Below, one piece after another: positions 17,523 to 25,706 of a stretch of DNA of 64,000 nucleotides; the stretch's first letter is position 1, and the number at the start of each line of letters is the position of its first letter. The stretch is from assembly GCF_963681195.1 (NCBI RefSeq), contig NZ_OY808997.1:2356001-2420000 (forward strand), in the 5' to 3' direction. Source of the stretch: Vibrio sp. 16. Lineage in GTDB: Bacteria > Pseudomonadota > Gammaproteobacteria > Enterobacterales > Vibrionaceae. The position numbers and the translations under genes are program-made. Under the pieces are notes generated by a model that was not told where the DNA came from, searched no databases, and saw only the letters and a list, made by a program, of their open reading frames with translations.

Positions 17523-19013
17523 ATGAGCCAAGCCGTTTCATCTCCGCTTTACGCAGCCATCGATCTCGGGTCGAACAGTTTTCATATGCTCGTTGTGCGT
17601 CACATTGATGGCAGCGTTCAAACCATGGCCAAAATCAAACGTAAAGTTCGCCTTGCCGCAGGTTTAGACGAACATAACGCCTTGAGTCTAGAAGCCATGC
17701 AACGCGGCTGGGACTGCTTGAGCCTTTTTGCCGAACGCTTGCAAGATATCCCCACAGAGAACATTCGCATTGTCGGCACTGCCACATTGCGTACCGCGAC
17801 CAACGTGGACGTTTTCTTGGAAAAAGCGAATCAAATCTTGGGTCACAAGATTGAAGTGATCAGCGGCGAAGAAGAAGCGGCCACCATCTACAAAGGGGTG
17901 GCTCATACCTCTGGAGGCAGTGGGCGTCGTTTGGTGGTAGACATTGGCGGCGCAAGCACCGAGCTAATTATTGGTGAAGGTTTTGAAGCCAAAGCACTAA
18001 CAAGCTTAAAGATGGGCTGCGTGACTTGGCTTGAGCGTCACTTTAAAGATCGCCAGTTAACCGTCACAAACTTCAACAACGCGATTCTTGCCGCCAAAGA
18101 GACCTTACAACCAATCTTAGAGCAGTACCAAGAGATTGGTTGGGATGTCTGTGTCGGCGCCTCGGGCACGGTTCAAGCGCTACAAGAAATTATGCTAGCG
18201 CAAGGCATGGATGAGGTCATCACCCATGCCAAACTCAAACGCCTACAAAAACAGGCCATGCGAGCGGATCACTTAGAAGAGTTAGAGATTGAAGGGCTCA
18301 CACTAGAGCGCGCATTAGTGTTCCCAAGTGGCTTATCAATTCTGATTGCGATCTTTGAATTGTTAGAAATTGATTCTATGACACTGGCTGGCGGCGCTTT
18401 GCGTGAAGGCTTAGTGTACGAGATGGTGGATGAACTCAAGCAGGACGATATTCGCGCCCGCACCATTGCGAGCGTCCAACATCGATACCAACTTGATCAA
18501 GCGTATGGCGAGCAAGTGGCTCATCTAGCGCAGCGTTTACTCTCTCAGTGCCAACAGGATTGGATTGTCGAGGAGCAAGGTAAAGTGTTGCTCGAGACAG
18601 CGGCCAAACTGCACGAAGTCGGCTTAACAATTGACTTCAAAAAAGGTGGTGAGCACAGCGCTTACTTGCTGCAAAGCTTAGATCTGCCTGGCTACACTCG
18701 CGCTCAGAAACACTTACTGGGTGAAATTGCCCGTCGTTACCGAGAGCAACTGACCTCTCTACCTGAGCAGCACGCCGTGTCAGGTTCAAGTGCAAAACGC
18801 ATTTTGCGCCTACTTCGCCTAGCCGTGCTACTAACGCATCGTCGTAACCCTGAGCTTGAGCCAAACATCAGCCTAAGCTCTGAGGGTGACAAACTCACCC
18901 TAACCATTGATGCAAAATGGCTAAACGCCAACCCACTGACCAGCGCAGAGCTTGAAATTGAAGCCAACCGCCAAAGTGATATTGGCTGGCCTCTTACTGT
19001 TATCGCTCAATAA
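17523..19013 (+). CDS. gppA: guanosine-5'-triphosphate,3'-diphosphate pyrophosphatase
   Basis: The product has 496 aa (E. coli GppA 494) and belongs to the Ppx/GppA family. The N-terminal ASKHA-fold domain has [14 protein letters not shown] (about 11-24), [12 protein letters not shown] and GASGTVQA phosphate-binding motifs. An HD-like C-terminal half contains AAKLHEVG. It turns pppGpp into ppGpp in the stringent response; exopolyphosphatase activity is common in the family. I prefer GppA over Ppx because of its position directly behind rhlB and near trxA and rho. Confidence 0.93.
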   Translation: MSQAVSSPLYAAIDLGSNSFHMLVVRHIDGSVQTMAKIKRKVRLAAGLDEHNALSLEAMQRGWDCLSLFAERLQDIPTENIRIVGTATLRTATNVDVFLEKANQILGHKIEVISGEEEAATIYKGVAHTSGGSGRRLVVDIGGASTELIIGEGFEAKALTSLKMGCVTWLERHFKDRQLTVTNFNNAILAAKETLQPILEQYQEIGWDVCVGASGTVQALQEIMLAQGMDEVITHAKLKRLQKQAMRADHLEELEIEGLTLERALVFPSGLSILIAIFELLEIDSMTLAGGALREGLVYEMVDELKQDDIRARTIASVQHRYQLDQAYGEQVAHLAQRLLSQCQQDWIVEEQGKVLLETAAKLHEVGLTIDFKKGGEHSAYLLQSLDLPGYTRAQKHLLGEIARRYREQLTSLPEQHAVSGSSAKRILRLLRLAVLLTHRRNPELEPNISLSSEGDKLTLTIDAKWLNANPLTSAELEIEANRQSDIGWPLTVIAQ

Positions 19014-19030
19014 TGACCGCATAAAGAGAA

Positions 19031-19066
19031 AAGCCCGAGTGACTGTCACTCGGGCTTTTTGTTTTG
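19031..19066 (+). terminator. rhlB-gppA terminator
   Basis: AAAGCCCGAGTGAC-TGTCACTCGGGCTTTTT: a perfect GC-rich hairpin with a T run, 20 bp after the gppA stop. A-run symmetry makes it usable in both directions, so it may also help end yhhQ transcripts. Confidence 0.92.
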
Positions 19067-19132
19067 AATCTCGATTTAAAGTCGAGAGAACACTCTTAAG
19101 AATCCGAAGGCGTTACTTACCCTCTCTTCCTA

Positions 19133-19798
19133 TCACTGGCCAACCACTTTAAAGTCTGGATTGACGGCAGTGAGCTTTCTCACAAGGAAGTTCAATAGCA
19201 CGCCGTACATAGGCACAAACAAACCTAAGCTGATGACCAATTTGAAGCCGTAGTCCACCAGCGCGATTTCCGTCCAGTGCTCCGCCATAAAGGGATCTGG
19301 GCTCTGATAGAAAGCAATCGCAAAAAACGCGATCGTATCTAGCGCATTGCCAAATAGTGTCGAACAGGTTGGAGCTACCCACCACTGCTTTAACTGACGC
19401 AGGCGGTTAAATACGTGCACATCAAGAATCTGACCTAATAAATAAGCCATAAAGCTTGCAATCGCGATACGAGCCACAAACAAGTTAAACTCCCCAAGAT
19501 GGGAAAAGCCTTGGAATTGCCCTTCGAAAAACAGTACCGACAGTGCATACGACACCGCCAGTGCTGGTAGCATCACTAAGAAGATAATACGACGTGCAAG
19601 CTGAGCACCGAAAACGCGCACGGTTAAATCAGTCGCTAAGAAGATAAATGGGAAGGTAAATGCGCCCCAAGTGGTGTGGAAACCAAATACCGTAAACGGT
19701 AACTGAACCAAATAGTTGCTCGATGCAATAATGATCAGATGGAATAAAACCAATAAAAGAAGGGCTTTGCGCTGCTGCGCAGGGGTAAAGTTACTCAT
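19133..19798 (-). CDS. yhhQ: queuosine precursor transporter, YhhQ family
   Basis: An inner-membrane protein of 221 aa with about six hydrophobic segments (starting LLLLVLFHLIIIASSNYLV). It has family motifs TWGAFTFPFIFLATDLTVRVFG and SNALDT-like FGNALDTIAFF. YhhQ proteins import preQ0/preQ1, the 7-deazaguanine precursors of queuosine in tRNA. A preQ1-I-like aptamer in front of the start (19805-19841) independently supports the assignment. Its promoter lies at 19936-19963. Single-gene unit, convergent with gppA. Confidence 0.93.
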   Translation of the reverse strand: MSNFTPAQQRKALLLLVLFHLIIIASSNYLVQLPFTVFGFHTTWGAFTFPFIFLATDLTVRVFGAQLARRIIFLVMLPALAVSYALSVLFFEGQFQGFSHLGEFNLFVARIAIASFMAYLLGQILDVHVFNRLRQLKQWWVAPTCSTLFGNALDTIAFFAIAFYQSPDPFMAEHWTEIALVDYGFKLVISLGLFVPMYGVLLNFLVRKLTAVNPDFKVVGQ

Positions 19799-19804
19799 GC
19801 GATA

Positions 19805-19841
19805 CCTTTTTAGTTTGGTTTGGGGGTGAGGGAACCCAAAT
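19805..19841 (-). promoter_or_regulatory. candidate preQ1-I riboswitch controlling yhhQ translation
   Basis: Directly before the yhhQ ATG the minus strand reads TTTGGG, a loop TTCCCTCAC, CCCCAAA, then the A-rich tail ACCAAACTAAAAAGG. This is the compact preQ1-I layout: a GC-anchored P1 stem, a C-rich loop, and an A-rich single strand whose final GG is the ribosome-binding site. Aligned by eye with the known Tte aptamer, stem, loop length and tail all correspond. In such elements ligand closes a pseudoknot that pairs loop C residues with the SD GG, blocking translation. The gene behind it imports the ligand's precursors, which fits. Confidence 0.8.
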
Positions 19842-19935
19842 CGACACCATCTAAGCCAACAGACAATGTCTCACCAACAATGTGAATAAAAAAACTTAAG
19901 CACTATCGAGTATGTGACTCATAGCGCGGCGGGCG

Positions 19936-19963
19936 ATTATACATTAACCAATTCACGCCGCAA
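19936..19963 (-). promoter_or_regulatory. yhhQ promoter
   Basis: Minus strand: -35 TTGCGG (19958-19963), 16-bp spacer, -10 TATAAT (19936-19941). It would give a leader of about 130 nt ending in the preQ1-type aptamer. Confidence 0.65.
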
Positions 19964-20003
19964 GCAAGAGTTATTACGCAATCGTTGGCGTATTGTTTTG
20001 GCA

Positions 20004-20321
20004 CTAAAAGCCGCGTTGAAACAGCCCAGCGAGAAAGTCGAGTTCTTCTTTTGAATCATCGATAGCCAGCGCTTCAAACCAGACACTTTCGCTGTAATGC
20101 TCTGACTTTAAGAACAGTTGGCAGCCTTCAAAATCAATCAACCATGAGTGGATATCGGCATCCCATTGTTTCTCAATCACCGACGCTGACAGCGACTTGA
20201 CCAACTTCTCCGCTAGCTCAGGAAAGCTGTCAAAATCAAAACGCGGCGCCGTGATCACGATGCGTCCCTCTTGTTGCTGGTATTCAGCTAAACCAAATTC
20301 CTTTTGCGTCGAATCAACCAT
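20004..20321 (-). CDS. small conserved protein, DUF3630-like, downstream of recQ
   Basis: The product has 105 aa, is acidic and lacks a signal peptide or membrane segment. It starts 8 bp inside the end of recQ, so it is translationally coupled to it. The sequence alternates beta-like and helical stretches ([48 protein letters not shown]). I recall the DUF3630 family in this position in vibrios, but the assignment is from memory and context. No function is known. It could modulate RecQ or simply share its promoter. Confidence 0.7.
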   Translation of the reverse strand: MVDSTQKEFGLAEYQQQEGRIVITAPRFDFDSFPELAEKLVKSLSASVIEKQWDADIHSWLIDFEGCQLFLKSEHYSESVWFEALAIDDSKEELDFLAGLFQRGF

Positions 20322-22149
20322 GATGGGTTAAGTGCTCCTGAATCAAATCTAAGAAAGGATCGGCGTATTTTTCCAACTTGCGTTGGCCCACACCGTTTAC
20401 TGCTAACATCTCACCATAAGAAGTCGGCAGAATTTCAGCCATATCAATTAATGTGGCATCACTGAACACCACATAAGGTGGTAAGCCATCTTCATCTGCA
20501 ATCGCTTTACGCAATTTGCGCAATTTGGCAAACAGCTTTTTATCGTAGTTTTTGCTGACAAGCTTGTCTGATTTGGCCGCCCTTGCTGCGGTATCTAAGC
20601 GAGGCACCGCTAACTCCAATGACACTTCACCACGCAATAGAGGTCGCGCTTCTGGCGTCAGTTGCAAGGTGGAATTACGAGTGATGTTTTGAAACAGTAA
20701 CCCTTTGTGGATCAGTTGACGGAATATACTCACCCAATAGTCATGGCTGTTTTCTCGACCAAGACCGTAAGTCGATAGCTTGTCATGACCGTTTTCGCGT
20801 ACTCGGATATTTTGCATGCCGCGCAGCACTTCGACCACATAGCCAATACCAAAACTTTGATTCACGCGATAGACACACGAAAGCGCTTTTTGCGCCTGCT
20901 CGGTGGCATCAAAATGCTTGGGGGGATCGAGGCAAATATCGCAGTTGCCACACGGTTGCTCTCGGTACTCACCAAAGTAATTCAATAGCACTTGGCGACG
21001 ACAAGTTTGCGCTTCTGCAAAGGCACTCATCGCATTGAGTTTGTGCGCCTCAACCTGCTTTTGTGGGCCATCATCTTTTTCATCCAGCATACGACGCAAC
21101 CAACCGATATCCGCTGGGTCATACAGCATCATCGCTTCTGCGGGTAAGCCATCTCGCCCTGCTCGCCCCGTCTCCTGGTAGTAAGACTCGATATTACGCG
21201 GAATATCAAAGTGAACCACAAAGCGCACGTTGGGTTTGTTTATCCCCATACCGAAGGCGACGGTCGCCACAACAATTTGTAAGTCGTCACGCTGGAACGC
21301 GTCTTGGACATACGCTCGCTCATCGGCATCTAGCCCCGCGTGATAGCTCGCCGCGCGCAGACCGTTGTTGCACAGTTTTTCGGTGACCATTTCCACTTTC
21401 TTACGGCTACCGCAGTAAATGATGCCGCATTGACCACGTTGGCCTTCAAGAAAACGCACCACCTGAGAGACAGGTTTGTGCTTTTCCACTAGCGTGTAAC
21501 GGATATTCGGTCGGTCAAAACTCCCCAAATAGGTGTGCGGATCATTCAGCTGCAAACGCTGCATGATGTCTTTGCGCGTTGCATCGTCAGCGGTTGCCGT
21601 CAGCGCCATCACGGGCACATGAGAGAATGCTTGTTTCAGTTGGCCTAACGATGCGTACTCTGGACGAAAATCATGTCCCCATTGGGAAATGCAGTGTGCT
21701 TCATCCACCGCAATCATCGACAACGGTAGACCTTGCAGCCTTTCAATAAAGTCACGCATTAACACTCGCTCAGGGGAAACATACACGAGCTTAGTCACGC
21801 CGGCATTCATGCGATTGTACACCGCAATCAACTCTTCCCGTGGCATGGTGGAATTGATGCACTCCGCCGCGACACCATTGGCTTTTAGCTGGTCGACTTG
21901 GTCTTTCATCAGCGAAATCAAAGGGGAGATCACCAACGTCAGGCCGCTGCGAACAAGTGCCGGAATTTGGTAGCATAGCGACTTACCGCCACCGGTAGGC
22001 ATGATCACTAGGCTGTCTTGTCCTGCCACCGCAGATTCAATCACCTCTCGTTGACCATCGCGGAACGTTTGATAACCAAACACCTCCTCCAAAACACTTT
22101 GCGGAGTGAGGATCGGTTCAGATTGTTCAGCTAACAGTGTGGCAGTCAT
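20314..22149 (-). CDS. recQ: ATP-dependent DNA helicase RecQ
   Basis: A 3'-5' DNA helicase of 611 aa (E. coli RecQ 609). The start MTATLLAEQ is chosen to match family length; the frame stays open 78 bp further upstream. Motifs are [48 protein letters not shown], the zinc-binding cysteines [12 protein letters not shown]...CGNCDIC, a winged helix, and an HRDC domain at the end (about 530-605). It acts in RecF-pathway recombination and fork repair. First gene of a two-gene unit; divergent from rarD. Confidence 0.97.
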   Translation of the reverse strand: MTATLLAEQSEPILTPQSVLEEVFGYQTFRDGQREVIESAVAGQDSLVIMPTGGGKSLCYQIPALVRSGLTLVISPLISLMKDQVDQLKANGVAAECINSTMPREELIAVYNRMNAGVTKLVYVSPERVLMRDFIERLQGLPLSMIAVDEAHCISQWGHDFRPEYASLGQLKQAFSHVPVMALTATADDATRKDIMQRLQLNDPHTYLGSFDRPNIRYTLVEKHKPVSQVVRFLEGQRGQCGIIYCGSRKKVEMVTEKLCNNGLRAASYHAGLDADERAYVQDAFQRDDLQIVVATVAFGMGINKPNVRFVVHFDIPRNIESYYQETGRAGRDGLPAEAMMLYDPADIGWLRRMLDEKDDGPQKQVEAHKLNAMSAFAEAQTCRRQVLLNYFGEYREQPCGNCDICLDPPKHFDATEQAQKALSCVYRVNQSFGIGYVVEVLRGMQNIRVRENGHDKLSTYGLGRENSHDYWVSIFRQLIHKGLLFQNITRNSTLQLTPEARPLLRGEVSLELAVPRLDTAARAAKSDKLVSKNYDKKLFAKLRKLRKAIADEDGLPPYVVFSDATLIDMAEILPTSYGEMLAVNGVGQRKLEKYADPFLDLIQEHLTHHG

Positions 22150-22301
22150 TGAATTCTCAGTTAGGGGTGATGTGCAGAAGAGCAAAGCGCTAATTGTAAT
22201 TGGGATTGATGGTGAATAAAACTGCAAATTACTAGGTGATTATCAGAGTCATTCGTATACTGGATGTTTCATTTTGTAAACGAAGTGTTGGGAACCGACC
22301 G

Positions 22302-23216
22302 ATGACACTAGAAGAACAACAAAGAGCTCGGCAAGGGGTACTGCTTGCCATCGGAGCCTACACCATGTGGGGTATCGCCCCTATCTACTTTAAAACCATC
22401 AGCGATGTCTCTCCGCTTGAGATCTTAAGTCACCGCGTGGTCTGGTCTTTTGTTCTGCTGGCTTTCTTGCTCCATATCGGCCGTCGTTGGCGCGGGGTTC
22501 GTGATGTACTTCGCTCAAAAAAGAAGATGGCGTTTCTCATCTCGACCTCACTTTTGGTCGGGGTTAACTGGCTGATTTTTATTTGGGCAGTCAACGCCAA
22601 CCATATGCTGGATGCCAGCTTAGGCTACTACATTAACCCACTGATCAATGTATTACTCGGCATGCTGTTTCTTGGCGAACGACTCAGAAAACTTCAGTGG
22701 TTTGCGGTAGTGCTCGCTGCGTGTGGCGTGTTGGTTCAGCTGATAGCGTTTGGCTCAGTACCAACCGTGGCAATCGCGCTTGCCCTCAGCTTTGGCTTCT
22801 ATGGCTTGCTACGTAAGAAAGTGAGCTTGGATGCACAAACTGGATTGTTTATCGAAACTCTTATCATGTTACCTGCTGCCGCCATCTACCTAGTTTGGAT
22901 TGCTGATAGCGCCACATCTGATTTGCTGAGCAACCCAATGACACTCAATCTGTTACTGATTTCCGCAGGTGTCATTACAACCTTGCCACTGCTTTGCTTC
23001 ACAGGCGCAGCAACACGATTGAAGCTATCAACACTGGGCTTTTTCCAATACATTGGCCCAAGTTTGATGTTTTTGCTCGCCGTCTTAGTCTACGGCGAAG
23101 CCTTCACGGCAGATAAAGCCATTACCTTTGCCTTTATCTGGGGTGCCTTAGTCATCTTCAGCTTTGACGGCCTTAAAACGAATCGACAAACACGTAAAGC
23201 CGCTTTGGCCAAGTGA
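22302..23216 (+). CDS. rarD: RarD-type DMT-family permease
   Basis: An inner-membrane protein of 304 aa with about ten transmembrane helices in two EamA halves. It begins RQGVLLAIGAYTMWGIAPIYFK, the RarD subgroup signature, and has the typical SHRVVWS and YINPLINVLLG motifs. I chose the ATG at 22302 (MTLEEQQ), which gives normal length; the open frame extends 66 bp upstream. RarD transporters are linked to chloramphenicol sensitivity in some bacteria, but their natural substrate is unsettled. A terminator follows at 23252. Confidence 0.9.
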   Translation: MTLEEQQRARQGVLLAIGAYTMWGIAPIYFKTISDVSPLEILSHRVVWSFVLLAFLLHIGRRWRGVRDVLRSKKKMAFLISTSLLVGVNWLIFIWAVNANHMLDASLGYYINPLINVLLGMLFLGERLRKLQWFAVVLAACGVLVQLIAFGSVPTVAIALALSFGFYGLLRKKVSLDAQTGLFIETLIMLPAAAIYLVWIADSATSDLLSNPMTLNLLLISAGVITTLPLLCFTGAATRLKLSTLGFFQYIGPSLMFLLAVLVYGEAFTADKAITFAFIWGALVIFSFDGLKTNRQTRKAALAK

Positions 23217-23251
23217 TCGTTTTTTACAAGACATACTCAAACAGTCGCGCT

Positions 23252-23284
23252 AAGCTTGGTGAAATATTCGCCAAGCTTTTTTGT
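23252..23284 (+). terminator. rarD terminator abutting the next gene
   Basis: AAGCTTGG-TGAAATATTCG-CCAAGCTT followed by TTTTTG. It ends only about 5 bp before the ATG of the AraC-type regulator, so that gene's transcript must start inside or at the terminator, or be read through. Confidence 0.8.
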
Positions 23285-23288
23285 ATTT

Positions 23289-24083
23289 ATGGATAAGGTT
23301 CAATACCAAACAGCACCCAATCAAGAGATAGGTTTGATCGACGCAAACTACCGAACGTTTGCCTTTCAACGCCACTATCATCTTGATTTTCATATTGGCC
23401 TTATCACTCAAGGTGAGCAGAAGTTTCATTATCAAGGCAACTCATATCATGCAGGAAAGGGGCAAATCGTCTTAATGCCGCCTGACGAAATGCATGATGG
23501 GCAATCCAAGCTCGACTCAGGTTACCAAGTGAAAGTCTTCTCATTGGATCCACATTGGCTTAGTGATCTTGCGGATCTAAAACGATCGTCCGACATAGTG
23601 GGATTTAACCAGTTGGTGATTAACGATGCCTTTTTATTCAATACCTTAGTGGAACTACACCAGAACCTAGCAAATCCTAGCCTCAGTCAACTCGCCCAAG
23701 ACTGTTTACCCTATGAAGGTTTTGCTCGGTTATTTGAGCAGTATGGGGCGAAGGAGCAAAAAAGCGTCGTGCCACTGGGCAATCAATCGGTAGCGACACT
23801 CAAAGAGTACTTGATGGCGAATCTTGACCAGCCCGTCAAACTGGAGCAGTTATCGAACTTATGCCAGTTGAGCCCCACTCAATTTCAACGCCACTTTAAG
23901 GCGAAAGTGGGCCTAACCCCATACGCTTGGCTAAGTCGCTTGCGCCTTGAGCAAGGCATGAAGCTTCTCAAGAGCGGAGTCTGCGGTACCGATGTCGCTC
24001 ACCAAATCGGCTTTTACGATCAAGCTCACTTCAGCAAAGCATTTAAAGCCACCTACGGCGTCTCCCCTTCTCAAGTTGGCTAG
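23289..24083 (+). CDS. AraC-family transcriptional regulator
   Basis: The product has 264 aa from ATG 23289. An N-terminal cupin-like sensor domain (FQRHYHLDFHIGLITQGEQKFHYQG, PPDEMHDGQ) is followed by two helix-turn-helices at the C-terminus (LCQLSPTQFQRHFKAKVGLTPYAWL; DVAHQIGFYDQAHFSKAFKATYGVSPSQ). No ribosome-binding site precedes the ATG and the rarD terminator lies just upstream, so initiation is unusual or the true start is later. A LysE-type exporter follows 73 bp downstream on the same strand, a common regulator-exporter pair in which the regulator senses the amino acid or analogue exported. Effector unknown. Confidence 0.88.
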   Translation: MDKVQYQTAPNQEIGLIDANYRTFAFQRHYHLDFHIGLITQGEQKFHYQGNSYHAGKGQIVLMPPDEMHDGQSKLDSGYQVKVFSLDPHWLSDLADLKRSSDIVGFNQLVINDAFLFNTLVELHQNLANPSLSQLAQDCLPYEGFARLFEQYGAKEQKSVVPLGNQSVATLKEYLMANLDQPVKLEQLSNLCQLSPTQFQRHFKAKVGLTPYAWLSRLRLEQGMKLLKSGVCGTDVAHQIGFYDQAHFSKAFKATYGVSPSQVG

Positions 24084-24156
24084 TGCCAATAATTTACAAT
24101 TCCTCATGCAATGAATTTGGCACACTAAGCGAAATTCCTATTAAACAGTGACTACC

Positions 24157-24819
24157 ATGAGTGAAATCACCATCCTTGCAACATTAGCAACCGTCCACTT
24201 CATTGCCCTTATGAGCCCAGGCCCAGATTTTGCCCTCGTCGTACAAAACGCGACACGCTATGGTCGCCAAACCGGTTTGTACATCGCACTCGGGCTATCT
24301 TGTGGCATTTTGCTCCACTCAATTTTGAGTTTAACGGGCGTCAGCTACTTAGTGCATCAGCAACCGACTCTGTTCGCTTTGGTACAAATTGCCGGCGGCA
24401 GCTACCTGTTTTACTTGGGTTATGGCGCCTTAAAAGCAACTTGGGTAAGTTGGCAGCGCGAGCCCGCAAGCACAACCCATATCGAAGCTCCCCAGTTGCT
24501 GCTCAGTAACAAACGCCAAGCCTTCTCTCGTGGCTTTGCGACCAACATCCTCAACCCAAAAGCGTTGGTCTTTTTTGTGAGCCTCATGTCATCACTGGTT
24601 CCCGCAACGATGTCTCTGAGTGGAAAAGGCGCTGCACTCGCCATTTTGTGGATACTCTCTTTAGCTTGGTTCTCATTTTTGGCTTGGGCGCTGTCCACAC
24701 AACGGATGCAGCGCAAGTTGCAGGCGATCACCCTATATATTGATGGATTGTGTGGCGTGATCTTTTCACTCATTGGGGCAGGCATTTTGTGGCAATCGGC
24801 AAGCAGTTTACTGATTTAG
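24157..24819 (+). CDS. LysE/RhtB-family amino-acid exporter
   Basis: An inner-membrane protein of 220 aa with about six hydrophobic segments. The family signature near the N-terminus is FIALMSPGPDFALVVQNATRYGRQTGL, with GGSYLFYLGYGALK in the middle and NILNPKALVFFVSL in the second half. The ATG at 24157 is preferred to a GTG three codons earlier. Such proteins expel amino acids or homoserine-lactone-like compounds by proton exchange. The preceding AraC-type gene probably regulates it. Substrate not predictable. Confidence 0.88.
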   Translation: MSEITILATLATVHFIALMSPGPDFALVVQNATRYGRQTGLYIALGLSCGILLHSILSLTGVSYLVHQQPTLFALVQIAGGSYLFYLGYGALKATWVSWQREPASTTHIEAPQLLLSNKRQAFSRGFATNILNPKALVFFVSLMSSLVPATMSLSGKGAALAILWILSLAWFSFLAWALSTQRMQRKLQAITLYIDGLCGVIFSLIGAGILWQSASSLLI

Positions 24820-24961
24820 CCTCCACGACCTTGGCGAATAGTTAGTCACCAATCCTGCTTTTAGAGGCATTTTTATTCGCCGAAGAGTGAATTTGTGTGC
24901 AAAAAAACGTCATTATTGGATGTCAGTGTGAGAGGTTTGATCAACGATCACCCCGAAGCCT

Positions 24962-24979
24962 TGTGCGAGATCTCTTACA
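24962..24979 (+). promoter_or_regulatory. VarA/UvrY/GacA binding box upstream of csrB
   Basis: TGTGCGAGATCTCTTACA is an 18-bp palindrome close to the GacA-family consensus TGTAAG-N6-CTTACA; the right half matches fully and the left differs by two bases. It lies about 175 bp upstream of the predicted RNA start, the distance typical of activation of Csr RNAs by this response regulator. Confidence 0.8.
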
Positions 24980-25103
24980 AGTGAGTGAGCCAAAATAGCT
25001 TTTTAGCTAAGAGTAATATCACTATAAACACATAAACCACTGATTTAGATGACTTTGTACAAAAATAAGCCAAAGAGATTATTAGGAAATCGTTTTCGTC
25101 ATA

Positions 25104-25131
25104 TTGCTGAAATCTACGACTGGCGTAATAT
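25104..25131 (+). promoter_or_regulatory. csrB promoter
   Basis: -35 TTGCTG (25104-25109), 16-bp spacer, -10 TAATAT (25126-25131). Predicted start is near 25138, immediately before the first GGA motif. Confidence 0.7.
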
Positions 25132-25137
25132 GAACCT

Positions 25138-25553
25138 TGTCGGAAGGATGCTGACACGGAACAGGAAATTACCACGGATTAGGTAATCTTCAGGAAGAAG
25201 ATACGGTTGCTTAGGATGAGTAATCGGCACGGATAGCAAATTGGACATTGAACGGACGCAATAGTGACTAGGATGGTTGCTACTAAGGAAGGGAAATGGA
25301 CACCTCTGGACGAGGCAAGGAACGATCATCAGGATGATGAAAGGGACACCGCTCAGGGAACAAGCGAAGTGAGCTAACGAGGATTGTTAGTGGACCAGGA
25401 TAGGGTCAAGGACACCGCTAGGATGGCGAGAAAAGGACTAAGCTGAAGGACATCAGCATACTATCAAGGATTTGATGCATGGAGCACTTTTAGTAGCCGG
25501 ATTGCTGCGAGTAAGACTATAACCCCGATGGGCGCAAGCCCTCGGGGTTTTTC
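25138..25553 (+). ncRNA. csrB: CsrB-family regulatory RNA (CsrA sponge)
   Basis: This RNA is about 416 nt long. It contains nearly thirty GGA motifs, mostly in AGGA or CGGA form and spaced roughly every 10-20 nt, many in small hairpin loops (for example ATCATCAGGATGATG). It ends in a strong terminator. These are the binding sites by which CsrB sequesters the translational regulator CsrA. An upstream VarA/GacA box and no coding potential support the call. Vibrios carry several redundant Csr RNAs (csrB, csrC, csrD); which one this is cannot be told. The Var/Csr circuit governs quorum sensing, virulence and carbon storage. Confidence 0.92.
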
Positions 25554-25555
25554 TT
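25521..25555 (+). terminator. csrB terminator
   Basis: AACCCCGATGGGC-GCAA-GCCCTCGGGGTTTTTC: a long GC-rich stem and T run forming the 3' end of the RNA. Confidence 0.93.
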
Positions 25556-25706
25556 TATCTTTTCTCTACATAATTGAACTATAGCTGCTACGTTGGCCGC
25601 TTTCAGTTTCAGTCAGCCCCATCACATCGGTTTACAATGCTCTGGGGTCTCGCTTGATTGCCGCCTCGTCTAAAGCTCAAACATTTTGAAAAATCACTTA
25701 CAGAAA

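Larger units (their letters stand above)
24820..25137. other. non-coding region upstream of the CsrB-family RNA
   Basis: About 320 bp between the exporter gene and the RNA start. It contains the VarA/GacA box (24962-24979) and the promoter (25104-25131). The rest is AT-rich with no supported gene; short open frames on the minus strand are antisense to the RNA region. Confidence 0.7.

Noticed and set aside
24975..25329. Two minus-strand open frames of 66 and 71 codons
   Set aside because: They are antisense to the CsrB-family RNA and its promoter region, have no ribosome-binding sites and resemble no protein.
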